Shown: positions 34,997 to 47,125 of the stretch, in pieces | Numbering within the stretch: position 1 is the first letter of the stretch | How the letters are laid out: every line of letters starts with the position of its first letter | Assembly (NCBI GenBank): GCA_904066235.2 | Contig: CAJFCV020000002.1 | Location: 8,370,001 to 8,434,000 of the forward strand | DNA: 64,000 nucleotides | DNA from: Bursaphelenchus xylophilus | Taxonomy: Eukaryota > Nematoda > Chromadorea > Rhabditida > Aphelenchoididae | Reading direction: 5' to 3' | Notes under the pieces: generated by a model | The model's input: the letters and a program-made list of their open reading frames with translations, nothing else | Told to the model about the DNA's origin: nothing | Database searches by the model: none | Program-made: the position numbers and the translations under genes

Positions 34997-37900
34997 GTTC
35001 CAAGGCGTTAAAAAAGAGTCTTTTCAACAAAAAGGGGTTTCTTCAACTCAGTTCCGTTGTCCACGAAAATTCTTGTATTATATTTTGCAATTTGACTGCT
35101 ACAACTTCCTTCATTGTTTCGCTCCTTTTTTTCTTTATTTGGAGAAGTCACGTAAATTTCGGACGAACGTACTTGACGTACACAATGCCATCTCTTACAG
35201 CGCGGAGTGGTTGGGAACTTGTATTTTCAAATTCCGAAAACATTGTTTTCAAAAACAAAACTGTAACATTGTCGTCGATGAACAACAAGTTTGCCTGTTT
35301 TGGCACGTAATTCGACTTTCACCATCACTAGGAACAAAGGTCGCGTTTTGGAAATGGAAATTTGTAGCTCGTTGGGCTTAATTCCACAGTAATCTTCGCG
35401 GACAAAAAGCGGAAATGTTGTAGAACAAGTACTACTATTCATATTAATCTCCGAATATTGTATGAAAATTTTTTTTGATTAAAAAAATGTTTTGCGCATT
35501 TTCGAATCATGAAAGAGAGATAAAGAAATAAAGTAATCAGTCTTTATTGCGGTTATTACTTACAATTACTAAATCCGCCGCTGTATAAAACCTGCGGGCA
35601 CAAAGAGCGGGCCTAATCCCCCCTCAATTTGCATAAACATCACAAATCGCGGCCCGATTCCGGAACAAAAAAACGGCTAAAATTAACTCGCGGATCGCTT
35701 AGCAACCCCGCCAGGCCATTATATTATTCCCTGCGCCCCGAAAAATCATAAAATCCCGAAAGCGAGCGGCACTCATTGTTATTGAAAAATTTAAAGAATT
35801 CGCCGGATTCGGAATCCCAATGCCCATTGTTTTTCGGCGCCGAAAGGTGTGCTGCTTTTCCGAGGGCACAGGAAATGAGATTTAAAGTATGATTCGGGGG
35901 GTACGGTAGGAGATGGAGAGCGGGAGAAGGGACGCTAATTAGTCGGCTAATTAATTTTGAGCCACCATTTTTTGTGGGATTTTGCTTTCGTCTTCATATT
36001 GTTACAGTTTGAAGTTACATCTTTTTGAAAATTTTTTTCGAAAAATGTTGCTCTGCTGTCCAAAGATAATGCAATTTTTTCGCTAGAAAGAAGCGAAAAA
36101 ATTTAGATTAAAGATGAATATAAAAATCTCGGTAGTTTCTACAACGCGCGGGCTAGAACCTAGAACCCCACAGAATTTTTGTAAATTGCTACTCTAAGTT
36201 TGTTCGAATTGTCATCAAATTTCTTTCGTCAAATTGAATGAAACCCAAAAAGTTTTGGTCATATTACCTTATTCTTTTCATAATATCTTTTTTTTTTTCC
36301 AAATCTACATCTGCGAAACAGCACAGCTCTGTTTCAGCGACGCGTGACTTGCGGAAAAAAACGGTTTCTAGTCGCTTCGGCCGCAAAACTTTTTGGCCGG
36401 ATATTGTAGACATTATTGTATTTTTTTATCTATAATTCTATGTAAATGTTAACCTACAACTCAAAAAAATTGTTGTTGTGGGTGGAGGGATAATCAACAT
36501 TGTATGTGGAAAGTTATCCCGGAATATGTTGGGAAAGCGATGGTTGTAGCTCCAAAAGTTTTTGAAATTGTCTTTTCTACCGTATATTGTTTGTAAAAAA
36601 TTTATAGCTATCTCTTTGTACAGTAGAAAATATATATTAAGTAATCCAGGTACTCTTTAATCCGAAATTTATCAAAATTTTAAATGCTAATTTTAATTAA
36701 AATCAAAATCTCCAGAATTTCGGAAAATAATATTTTGAACTTTTTGGAGCCATTTTCGCCTCCGGATTTTGAGTTTTCGCCGTAAACAAATGTCCGTTCA
36801 AATCAGAGACGTTTATCCCGAGATTATCCTTGACGAATTCCTGTTCCGAGACTCTCGTCGCGGCCCAGTAATCTATGAGCTATCACGTATTTCTGGTCCG
36901 GTTCTTGGTAGGACTTCGACAGAAAGTCTCGCAAGAACTGTGTTGCTTTGGGGTTGAAAATAAAACTCATTGGGAACGGGAAGGTGCAAAAAATTGCAAG
37001 CCAACAATGTCATCAAATGAGACTTTAAACCCGCTCCAAATTTTATCTTCGCCTTAAATTATGGACTTTTCTCCTGCTCAAGAATTGTCGCCCTATTTCT
37101 CCCTGTCCCAAGAATGTACCATAAATTTTATTGTATCGTACTTGACAAGTTCTCCGCATCCGTGAAAGTCGATTGGGCAGTGTTTCTAAATGTGCAATTT
37201 CTGGCCCAATTCGTAATAAAAGGAGTTGCTTGTTTTCCCCGATTGGCATATTAAAGACCAACTATTATATGTGGGACAATATTTGCAAAGTTTTTGGTAC
37301 ATGTGCAAAATATTTGAAATGTTTTGACATAGCAGGGCCAAAAATGGTTGCAAGAAGATATTTATATAAAAGTAACTAACGTAATCATGGCACTAATCCC
37401 TATTTTTATTAATTTCCCCTAATTAGTTTACGGTAGCATGACAAACATTAATAATATATTTATAATTAACATTGAATACATGTATGGTAATGTAATTAAA
37501 AGATTTAAGGTATATTTAAGGCGCCTTTAAAGTATGTTTTGATCCGATATTGTAAATAAATCAGAGCTCTTAAACATCCGACCGACCCCCGGGAAAATCT
37601 CCAAAATAGGATTTGTCGCCGGTGAGTCCCCGGCATTATCTTGTTTTAACTATTACCGCAGACAAGAAAGCCTTCTTTTTTGGAGGATTTCATATGCCTC
37701 ATCTTTGGTCCGTTTCCGCGAAGTCTTCCCAAAAAACAAGCCCCCCTCCTACGTGACTATTGTAACTATGCGGGCTTACAGTAAAGGGAGTCAGGGATTT
37801 TTAATCATTCCGCCTAATCCTCGAGAAACTCCGTAGATTAGAGAGAGAGGCGAAGACAACGCATCCCCTTCCAGGAAACCGCATTTTCGGGGATTTTTGG

Positions 37901-40900
37901 CCAAACGATTTTTGTGACGAGATCTGCGTTTTTCGGCCAAGAATTTTTTGTTTTTTGGACAGACACTTCCGCCAACAGGTCCGTCCGCCAAATCCGCGCT
38001 CCCGGAGTTCGCGGGCATTCCCGTCGGAGCGGGGCTTTTGGAAGAATCCCCCCACGTTCCGAGGAATTTCCTCCGTTATCCGTTTCGGAAGCCGACGCTA
38101 ATGCGCCGGCTGACTCAACGGCGATGAGGCGAATTTCCATGCGGAATGAGTTGAATGTCAAGCCTTTCGCAACGGGGATAATGCGAGTCAAGGGTTTCGA
38201 ACTCTGTTTACGCGACGCGACTTTCGAAACAAACAACAACACGGATTGGAGGTGGAATTTGGAAATGGAGAATTTGCAATTTTTCCGAGTTTTTCAGTAT
38301 AGCTGTGGTTTTTGCTGGGCTATAAATTAATTTTGCGAAAGTTAGTGCTATTTTTTTAATAGAAAAAGGTGTAGAAAAGATGTAACAAATTTGGTATCCA
38401 AAAGTATCAAAAAAGTAAAAAAGGACCTTCAAACGATATTTTGGGTCATCATTTTCGATATCAAAATTTGGTATCTTCTTGATGCCACTTTTGTTACGAC
38501 GACATCGCTTATAAATTAACTCGTCAAAAGTTTACGAAAAAAGTTTGAAACAAAAATTCTTTAGCTTCTCTAATTCTGTCAGGCTTTGTGAAAGGTTTTT
38601 GGGGGTTCCGAGAGCTGAAGGTTGCCTTCTACAATTTGCAAATACCACGAACGGTTTCACTGCGGCTGAACCCACTCACTTTGAGACGTGACTTTTTGGA
38701 AAATAGCACTCTCATGTGTATATTTCAAACCGGGTTATTGTAGGTCTGACATTTTCCGATGATCCACCTCTATTTTGGATGATTTCCTACCGTAATTTCC
38801 GGAATTCCTTTGCAAATTTTTCGCTTTTTCAGCAATTTCCCACTTCTTGGAATCTGCTTTTGTAATTTAAATTTAAACTTGAAGTTGAAATTCCTTTTTA
38901 TATTCGAATACAACACTCGGATTGTAGCGCCCGCTACGATTGTAAAATTCTTCAAAATCTCACGTACAACGGTCTCGTGCCATTTTTCGACAGTATTCAA
39001 ATTCTTTAGCAACGGCCAAGGGAAGAATTTGTACTCGGTACCTGCATAGTACCGTAGTCGTTTTGTGTGTGTTTTTTGGGGCCATTCAGCCGCATGACCC
39101 TCCTCCTTCAATTAGCGGTGTGTCGCTTTATCCCCCATTACCCGCGGAACAAAGGGGAATTACGCGGATTTGGCCTTATCCTGCGATATTATTAACCTCT
39201 GGGATTTGTTAATTTGGGATGCAGAAAGGGCCGCATGCCCAAAATAGGAGCGCAAATTGGTGTGTAGCACCGATATGTACGTGGTTTTGCTCGAGCAAAA
39301 TAGTAATGTGTAATGCGGCTACATTTCGCGTGGAGATGTAATCGAATGTAAAGCCCTACGGTGGCGAGTTGTAATGTTCGCAATTATCTCCAAATTTGGG
39401 GTCAATTCATTTGGATTGCGGGCCTACGGTAGGCTATCCCGGAGAGTCATCCGGCGCAATCCGAATCCGGTTTCTATGGAAATTCTTGAGCTGGCTATTT
39501 ATCTCTGGCCTAATTACATTACGAGGGGTTACGTTCTGTTTTCCGCTTGCGGATATTCAAGCCTCCAATTGGAGCTTGGCTGGGTGTGATAGCGGCTAAA
39601 GATTACAGCGTTTGCTAGCAATAAGTTACGCAATTGTTTCGAGATCTGTCAAGCTTTTTGGTATAGAATATTTGCTTGTTCTTTGACTTGCAAATTCTTC
39701 GCTGCCCTCCGTCATAAACCGCTTCACAATGAGCGTTGTTTTACACCTTTTGATGACGCCTTTCCCCAAAAGTCTTTTGTCTCCAAATTGGATGATAACG
39801 GTTTATATCCTCGGATAAAATTTGTGGCATTCTTCTGTAGGAATAGTGGTTCAAACAAAAGATTTGTGGAAGGCACTACGTAGAACGTCAGCAAATTTTT
39901 GGTCTTTGAGGATCTCTTGTCGTTAGTCTTGAGTGATTTTTTGAGAAACGATTACTGGAGGATCCTCAACGAGGATAGGTTTTATGACAACCTACATCAA
40001 TTTCCCATATAATTTAGGCTAATATTTCCGTTACAACACACGGTACTCTCTCAAGTTATTCTTGTAAAATTTGTGATCTCTGCCAGAAAAAAACCTTCGC
40101 ATTTACATTCTAAAAGAATGTAAAGAGTAATGTTTTGTGACATTACGGTAATTTTGGCGCAATGTCTCGGCAACCAGCCCATTCTTTGACACCTAATCTT
40201 TCGCAACTCTCCATCACAATCCCCTTGATCTGTCTCCCCAAATAATCCCAGTGCCTTGAAGATTAAGATCGTTCCCAAGGATTTCCCGTCCTTTCTTTTG
40301 TGGATTGTTTTAAAACAGTGTGAAAAGGCAATGAATTAGACGACGAAAAGGCAATTTTTGCATGGGAAACTGACAAGAAAACGCGTTTTTCTGTGGGTCA
40401 AAAAATGAAGCGATCCTATTTACTGGACACAAGATCTGGCTGAAAAACTAAAAGGGAATCTTTTACAAGATGCGAGTAGATGGAAGACGAATATTTTAAA
40501 TTTTTGTATCATAAATGACCTTAGGGAAAAGTGCTTCTTTTTCTTCGCGCTCCTCTCGATTTGCACTTGGCTATGTTGGTGAGATAAAGGGCAATAAAGG
40601 TATAAAAGTGGGAGGAAATGGTAGGCAATGTACAGGGTGTAAATCGACGAGATTTTTTTGGGAGCTGAAAGGTCCCATACAAAATAAAAGTTGCATCTTC
40701 TCGCCCCAAAACAAAGCCCTAAATCTTGTGCATAAATAACGAATGATCTGTTCACATATTCCCGGCCAAATCCTCATGCGACCGCTGAGTAATACGACCG
40801 AAAGCACGCGCGGGGTATTAACCTTTGGATTTGGGCCCTATTTTGTTTATGCATTCCTCGAATGCCTCTGGCTCACCGATGACCAGACAATAACTGCGTA

Positions 40901-42356
40901 CCAGGGATTTCCAAAATTTCGGCTGTTATGTACGAGGCGGAAACTCAGAAGCCATGTTTGTAATCGGGGAATGAAATATTAATGAATTTTCAATCAGATT
41001 GCAAAAATATTGCAACAAAGGTGGCGATTATCCGGACGGGAGAAACTTATCATTAAAAATGCATCTACAATTTCTACACTCAAATTGCACATGTGTTTTT
41101 TCAACAGCTTAATTTCTACTGTAGGGTAATATGCTTAATTACTTTTAATCGCCGGGATTTTGGATACTTTTACTTTAAATTTCAATATAGTGCAAATAAT
41201 ATTATAAGTTTTTAGTATAGTAATCTTGAATTTTTAGAAACATAGGCCATAGAAATATAGAAATTGCGGGTTTCTCTAAAAAATTTTTTCAGAAAATTTT
41301 ATTTGAGCCTTTAAATCTAAAAATATATTGTATAAAGCCGGCACCAAATGAAATCTGAATATCAAAAATACAATTAAAAAATACCCCCAAGATTTGACAT
41401 TCCCAATATCGACGGCAGGAACGCTTGCTTCAACTTGTCGCCTCTCACATACCTCCCAAAAACAGGCCTCTAAAAATATGAGAGATTTGTAGATTAGTCC
41501 CCCAATTCAAGGAATCCGCGCTTCGGAGAACCAAATTCCTGCCGCAACCGCATAGTACATACAACATGGGGGTTCTGGGAATTCGGAGACCAAAGCCGAA
41601 GCGGAAAAACGCCCTCACTTTTGGGGGCGATCACAACAACGCTTTGTCAACAACTCAACTGTTCCCACAACATGGAGATTTGGCAATGCGAAACAATGTT
41701 TTTGTTGCCCTGACTAGTCTTTTTTCCCTTCATTCCTTTGTGGTTCCAGATTAGCAAAACCTCGACAAAACGGCAGGTTTCCAAAGGGTCCGGCATAACT
41801 ATTTTTGTTGGGGGTGATAATCCGCTGTAGAATGTGGAATGATGTCTAGATTACGGCCGCACAAAAGAGGTTGTGGGGAAATGTCGAAACCGGCGGAAAT
41901 CTTGCAGCCTTTGTCTGGGTGGGTAAGCCAGCCAGGGACGGGAAAGGAGCCAAGTGCAGGCCAAACATTGCAATCAAACTTTGTGCATAGAGATTGGGGA
42001 TTGCCGGGGAATATGGCTGATTTTTAGACAGCTCTCTCTACAAGCCGTTACAATTTTCAGGAAGAAAGTTTTGAACGAAAAAAGGATAACGAATTCTTTA
42101 TAAAAAAAATTTTGTGACATTGTATGTACGTACGTACTTTCAAAAGTTCTTAGTCCGCAAGAATCGTTGACTATCTCGGCTGTAGCTGCAACGTATGAGT
42201 GATTTCTTGATCTTCAAATTTTTTTGGGATGATTTTACCAGAAGTATCTTTCAGCTTTTAAATAGTACAGTTTTCTACCACCGTATTTCTGTATTTTCTC
42301 ATCATCATCTTTCCTCAAACAGAACGCCTGAAACCGCTAAACTTGCACCAAACTTT
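34997..42356. other. Gene-poor intergenic DNA
   Basis: Over 7.3 kb I see no gene that I can support. The frames at 37838-38330 (both strands) lie in a locally GC-richer block and look like shadows of composition. Remnants of the TNA MITE signature occur near 36120-36240 and 42050-42200. The rest is AT-rich with scattered T-runs. Confidence 0.5.
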
Positions 42357-42364
42357 GTCATGCG

Positions 42365-43191
42365 TAGAGGTGGCAATCGGGCTGGGCCGGCCCGGCCCGG
42401 CCCGGCCGGGCCCGGTGGTTGGGCCGGGCCGGGCCGGGCCTGAGCAGATTTGAAAAAGCCCTGGGCCGGCCTGACCGCTTCGGCCCACGGGCCGGGCCGC
42501 GACTTTCGGCCCGGCCCGGCCCGGAAGGTGGAAAAGTAAAAAAATTTTTATATTAAACCAGCAAAATAAAGCACAAATGCTTTGCAGAATTGATGCATGG
42601 ATATTAAATTAAACCTTTTTGACCTATATGCTGTTTTACTATCTTTTAAAACTCTTTAAAATCCCTGATTATGTATGTGTAAAATGCCATCTAAATATGC
42701 AAGGGTTGGGCGAAAATCTTCGAATTTTTTATGATAAACCTAAACATTTCACTGTAATTTGATGCCTTGAAGTAAATGAAAGTGTTTAAGCAGTTTTTGA
42801 TTAAACATGTTACCTTATAACGCCCATATATTTACATAGCTAACTTCCTATCGGATTAAAAAATTCAACACAATCCAATTTTTCGGCTAGGTTTTATATA
42901 GGTACCTGCTCGGCTGTCCCAGTCATCCGACTAGACGTTTTAATTTCACTTAAACACACGTATAAACCTTCTGGAAAGCATAAAAACTTCCAATAGAAAA
43001 TGCAAAGACTTTTACCCAACCTTTTTGTATTAGCGGGCCAAACAGGGCCGGGCCGGGCCGGCCTGGGCTTTCACCGGGCCGGGCCGGGCCGGGCCTGAGC
43101 AAATTTGAGAAAGCCCTGGGCCGGCCTGGTCACTTCGGCCCGCGGGCCGGGCCGCAAAAATCGGCCCGGCCCGGCCCGATTGCCACCTCTA
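42365..43191. mobile_element. 827-bp non-autonomous hAT-like element with GC-rich subterminal repeats
   Basis: The terminal repeats are TAGAGGTGGCAATCGGGC at the left and GCCCGATTGCCACCTCTA at the right. A perfect 8-bp target duplication GTCATGCG flanks the element (42357-42364 and 43192-43199), the hallmark of hAT transposition. Just inside each end lie ~100-150 bp of tandem GGCCCGGCC / GGGCCGGGCC words, with shared blocks such as GAGCA(A/G)ATTTGA(G/A)AAAGCCC. The ~500-bp centre is AT-rich and non-coding, so transposase would have to come from elsewhere. Confidence 0.93.
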
Positions 43192-43199
43192 GTCATGCG

Positions 43200-45062
43200 A
43201 GGATTACTGTAGTGCCGGATTGATGGAGTTTAAAGATTTCTCTCCAAACTCCTTTTCAACTTAAACACTTTACAGCGTTCTCGTTAAGCCGCAACCAAGT
43301 CATCCCCTCCTAAAAATACCAACCTTCTGGATTTTTCCCAATTTTTATCCCCAAATCCATTCCGAACTTCTTTCAAATACTGTTAATTAGTGTTCTGCAC
43401 ATAGCACCGTGCGGTGACCTTTTTGTTAATTTTAAATTTTTCCCAAAAATAAATTTGAGCCCGGCAATCGGGGAGAGGATCGGCCGCGGATTAGGGCCGC
43501 CAAAATTAATATTAATTTGCTCCGTCTTGTAGTATATTCTCGCTGCAAATACGGTAGAAAGTAGGTGCAATAATATCCATATTTATTTTCCAAACTATCG
43601 CAGATGTTTTTGGCCAACAAATCCGTTGTCATTTTTTATTGTTTGGACGTTTTTGTCTCAAAAATACAATTCATTATAACTAATCAATTGGGACTATATT
43701 TAATCCTTTGGTTGTAGTTTTATTCGACTTCTGATGGATTACGATAAGTGTAGAAGCTTTGTGGCATTAGGCCAAATCAATGGGCATTATGTAATGAGAG
43801 CTTTGAGGTACAAAGTGCAACGGGAATCTTTAGAGGAACTTTTGAGCGCCGCTTTTAATGATATCTTAAGTTTTAGTCCTTTACAGAAACTACCGAGATT
43901 TTTTAGATCGGAAAGTCTCTACCTGCAAAGCTAGAGATTTTGAAGTAGCACATTGCTTTTATAAATCTCTCAATTGCAATTTAAAAGCCTTCTGAGCTTT
44001 GAATATTGGGCACTATACTTTGCACATTTCGTACTGATTCCAAAGTTTGCAACAGAGTATGCATCCACTCCCCTCGATGAAACACCAGAACTCAAAAATC
44101 GTTTCTCCCGAGCTCCCTTCTATCTCTCTCTTTATCCCATTTATCCCACTTGTCTAATACGTAACGCATTTCTGGAATGCCTAAGGGCTCGCTGTCGTTA
44201 TAGGTATTCCACTGTACTTTTGACTAATCTCTCGGTTGAAATTCGAATATAAACTGAGGCCGTCTAATCGTTGGTCGGATAAACCGTCAAAGATCCGTCG
44301 GGAAGCCGCAGAACCCACGATTCCAAGTACAACCAGCAATATCAAATACCGGCTGTGGACTTGGCCAGTCACCCCCGGAAGTGCGCAAAATGTGGGGGTT
44401 GAAAATACTTGGGAAAATATAAATATTTGTGGGGCAAAAAGGCGCTGCAAGGACTTGATCTTTTTCGGGAAAAGCCCTGGTATTTCAGAATGAAGCGACG
44501 GCATAGCTAATCTGAATGGCAGAATAAGTCATTCAAGGCTTAAACTTCAAGAGTGTAGGCGATATAAAGGGGAGTATAGTACTAGGAAAGCACGCAAACA
44601 CTTCTTGGAAATGAGAGGGTGGAAAAGAAAATTTAAATTGAAATATATCTCTATTCAATTGAGAGATTTCCACAGCTAATTTAAGGTAGTATGGTCGTTA
44701 GATATGGAATACAACTAACAGCAGTTCCTGCAGAGATTGTAGAGAAAGCGTGAGTCATCTGAGGAGGTTTCGTTATTAAATACATTAAAGATGATTAGAT
44801 CGGATAGTTTTCTGCTCGCTTTTACTGTGTCATATGACAAGCCATCTGCTGTTGCCAAAGCTGACATTTAACTTCCGGCTATGAGTGCATTGTGGACTAA
44901 TACTCAAGAGGTATTAGTCATAACGGATCACTGAAACCTAAGCCGGTATCGACAAGCAAAAAAGCTTTTTGAAAAATGCAAGAGGTCCGTTGTAAAATCT
45001 TCCATTATGGTGTGTTACAGACAATACGAAAAACACTTGAAATTGTTTGCAAATTCCAAAAG
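43200..45062. other. Intergenic, no supported gene
   Basis: This is AT-rich sequence with no recognisable gene. A weak trace of the TNA MITE signature occurs near 43860-43935 (GAAACTACCGAGATTTTTTAG...TGCAAAGCTAG). Confidence 0.4.
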
Positions 45063-45064
45063 TA

Positions 45065-45427
45065 CAGGGTGGTTCAGCTAAGTTCGCGGATGTAAAATGC
45101 TTATAACTTTTTATAGGATTGTTCAATTTTTATGAGCAATAGCTCATTTTATTCCTTAGTAGTTACCATTTTGTTTAAAAAAAAAGATCATTAAAAATGA
45201 TCAATCCTACGTCGAGTTATGACCCTTCAAAGTCAAACTTGCCTTTTCACGCTTCAATCTGAAAATTTCCGAAAAATCTCGAAAATCGCTTATAACTTTC
45301 GACCGGTCGATAATTGTAAATTGTAAGTGGGCTTCAGAAGTCATAGAATTTTGCGTAGAATACGATGGAACAATCCTATAAAAAGTTATAAGCATTTTAC
45401 ATCCGTGAACTTAGCTGAACCACCCTG
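45065..45427. mobile_element. 363-bp Tc1/mariner-type MITE
   Basis: The termini are CAGGGTGGTTCAGCTAAGTT and its complement, with inverted repeats of ~60 bp including ATGCTTATAACTTTTTATAG. TA duplications are at 45063-45064 and 45428-45429. The CAGGGTG start is typical of mariner-like ends. No transposase frame is present. Confidence 0.88.
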
Positions 45428-45429
45428 TA

Positions 45430-46780
45430 TAAGTGATATTCAAGGTCCAAAAATAATTATTCAAATTTATTCAGTCTTCTTTCATTTCCTTATAAGTTTC
45501 CCTTCAAATCGAATTAAAACATTGTCAGCGCACAGTTTTGGATCCAAGGCTCTTATTACGCAAGCAAATCCCGTGCTACGTGTAAATCGCTTATAGGCTT
45601 ACACTGTATTTTTTTGCTAACTTTTTTCCATCTTTCAGCCATCCCAAACCGAGCACGCTGCTAATTACAGAAGAGCGGATTGTGACCGGTAAGTTTTGAT
45701 TCACATTATTTGGGGGTTCACTCGGCCCGATGCTTGCAAACCTGCTCGGACGCTGACGGACATTACTGTAGCAGGAAACGCGTGAAATTCAGAGAACAGA
45801 TTCGAAAGAAGATTGGCTTAGGATAAGATTAGGATTTGACAGCGCACGTGCCGGCTCATTCATTCATGCCGCCGAAAACATTGGGGTTTTACGGTCGGCG
45901 GCTGATCAGTTTACGGCAATTGTCTTGTATTTTGATGGGTGTAGGTTTAAGATTGTTTTTTTCAATACTTTGTTTCTTCTCAAATCAACCAAAATTACAT
46001 CGAGTCAGTCGTTTTTCCAACCGAAAAAGAGGCGCCCGCTAGTCTGCGTCGCAGTGTCCATCCATCAATTTGCACTGGTTTTCCTTCATTTCACCCCCCA
46101 TCCGACTCGACCTGATTCGAAAATAACACTTTACATTATGAATGGGTTTGTGATTGGCATGTGATGAAAATTGAATTACATTACATACGGTAACAAGGCA
46201 ATTTCGCAAAAGATTTCCCGGATATATTCTTGGGAAATATGAGATCGTTGCGTATGTTTGTACGGTAAGATGCGGCTACAGATGGGGCATAAGCGGATCG
46301 TCTGCGAAAATTAATACGAGAAATTGGTTTCGGAGAAAGTGGCTACTGTAAGACATTTACAGATTAGAGTTTCTCCGAAATTACAGCAACTTCTTGCTCC
46401 TGCCTTTTGAAGGCCCTAAAAGTGTTACGCAAGATGCAAAGCTTTATTTAACTCTTAACAGCAGGAGGTTTCGATATTAAATACTGTTTTGCTAATTTTT
46501 AAAAATTTAGCTCCCGCTTTGCAAGCGCTGCTGAGCTATTCAAAAATTTTTGTGGACGAGAGATTATGGAAATGAGGGAGACGGGCGAAAAAAATGTTTC
46601 GGCCATACTTAACGACTTTTTTTCTTTTTTTGGGAAGAATTTATTTTGTAATATCCGATATGTCTCTCAGGTCCAACCAATCAGAAGTTTTCTATTTATT
46701 TCGAAAATTACGAAAAATTAAGATTTCTGACAATGACTCAAAATTTCCACAGAATCCAAAGGTTCCTTAATCTTCCTTTG
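45430..46780. other. Intergenic with a degenerate MITE remnant
   Basis: No gene is supported. Around 46490-46640 there is a decayed copy of the TNA MITE core (GCTCCCGCTTTGCAAGCGCTG, GAGAGATTATGGAAATGAGG, CGGCCATACTTA) without recognisable ends. Confidence 0.5.
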
Positions 46781-46784
46781 AATC

Positions 46785-47125
46785 CTCCGCCGACACTGCC
46801 GATTTGCCTAAAATTTAGATTTTTCTGCAGCTGAGATTTGCACTTTTCAACCGATTGAATGTTGAAAAATAATTTGAATTGATCTTGATCTCTCTATCCC
46901 TTACCAGAATTTCGAAAAATTATTTTTAAGCCAAAAGCCCGGACCTTGGAACCGTGAGTCTGGAAGCCGGACCAAATTTAGTTAAGGCGGTTTTATTTTT
47001 CTTCAATATTCAATCGGACGAAAATGGCGAATCTCAGCTCCATAAAAATCTAAATTTTAGGAAAATCGGCGGAGAAATTCAAGGAAAAAAACTGTTAGTT
47101 TCGGCTGGGCCACCCCGTATAAGTG
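46785..47125. repeat. Degenerate inverted repeat (~340 bp)
   Basis: The left block near 46800-46865 (CTAAAATTTAGATTTTTCTG, CCGATTGAATGTTGAA) is the inverted counterpart of the right block near 47005-47065 (TTCAATATTCAATCGG, AAAAATCTAAATTTTAGG). The right edge GGGCCACCCCGTA resembles mariner-type MITE termini. No left terminus is recognisable, so this is an old copy. Confidence 0.55.

Noticed and set aside
37838..38330. Overlapping 134- and 138-codon frames on both strands
   Set aside because: The local GC-rich composition explains both. Neither resembles a known protein.
41370..41471. Possible terminal exon on the minus strand (RPVFGRYVRGDKLKQAFLPS...)
   Set aside because: It is only ~31 open codons behind an AG. 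No upstream exon could be joined, so chance cannot be excluded.
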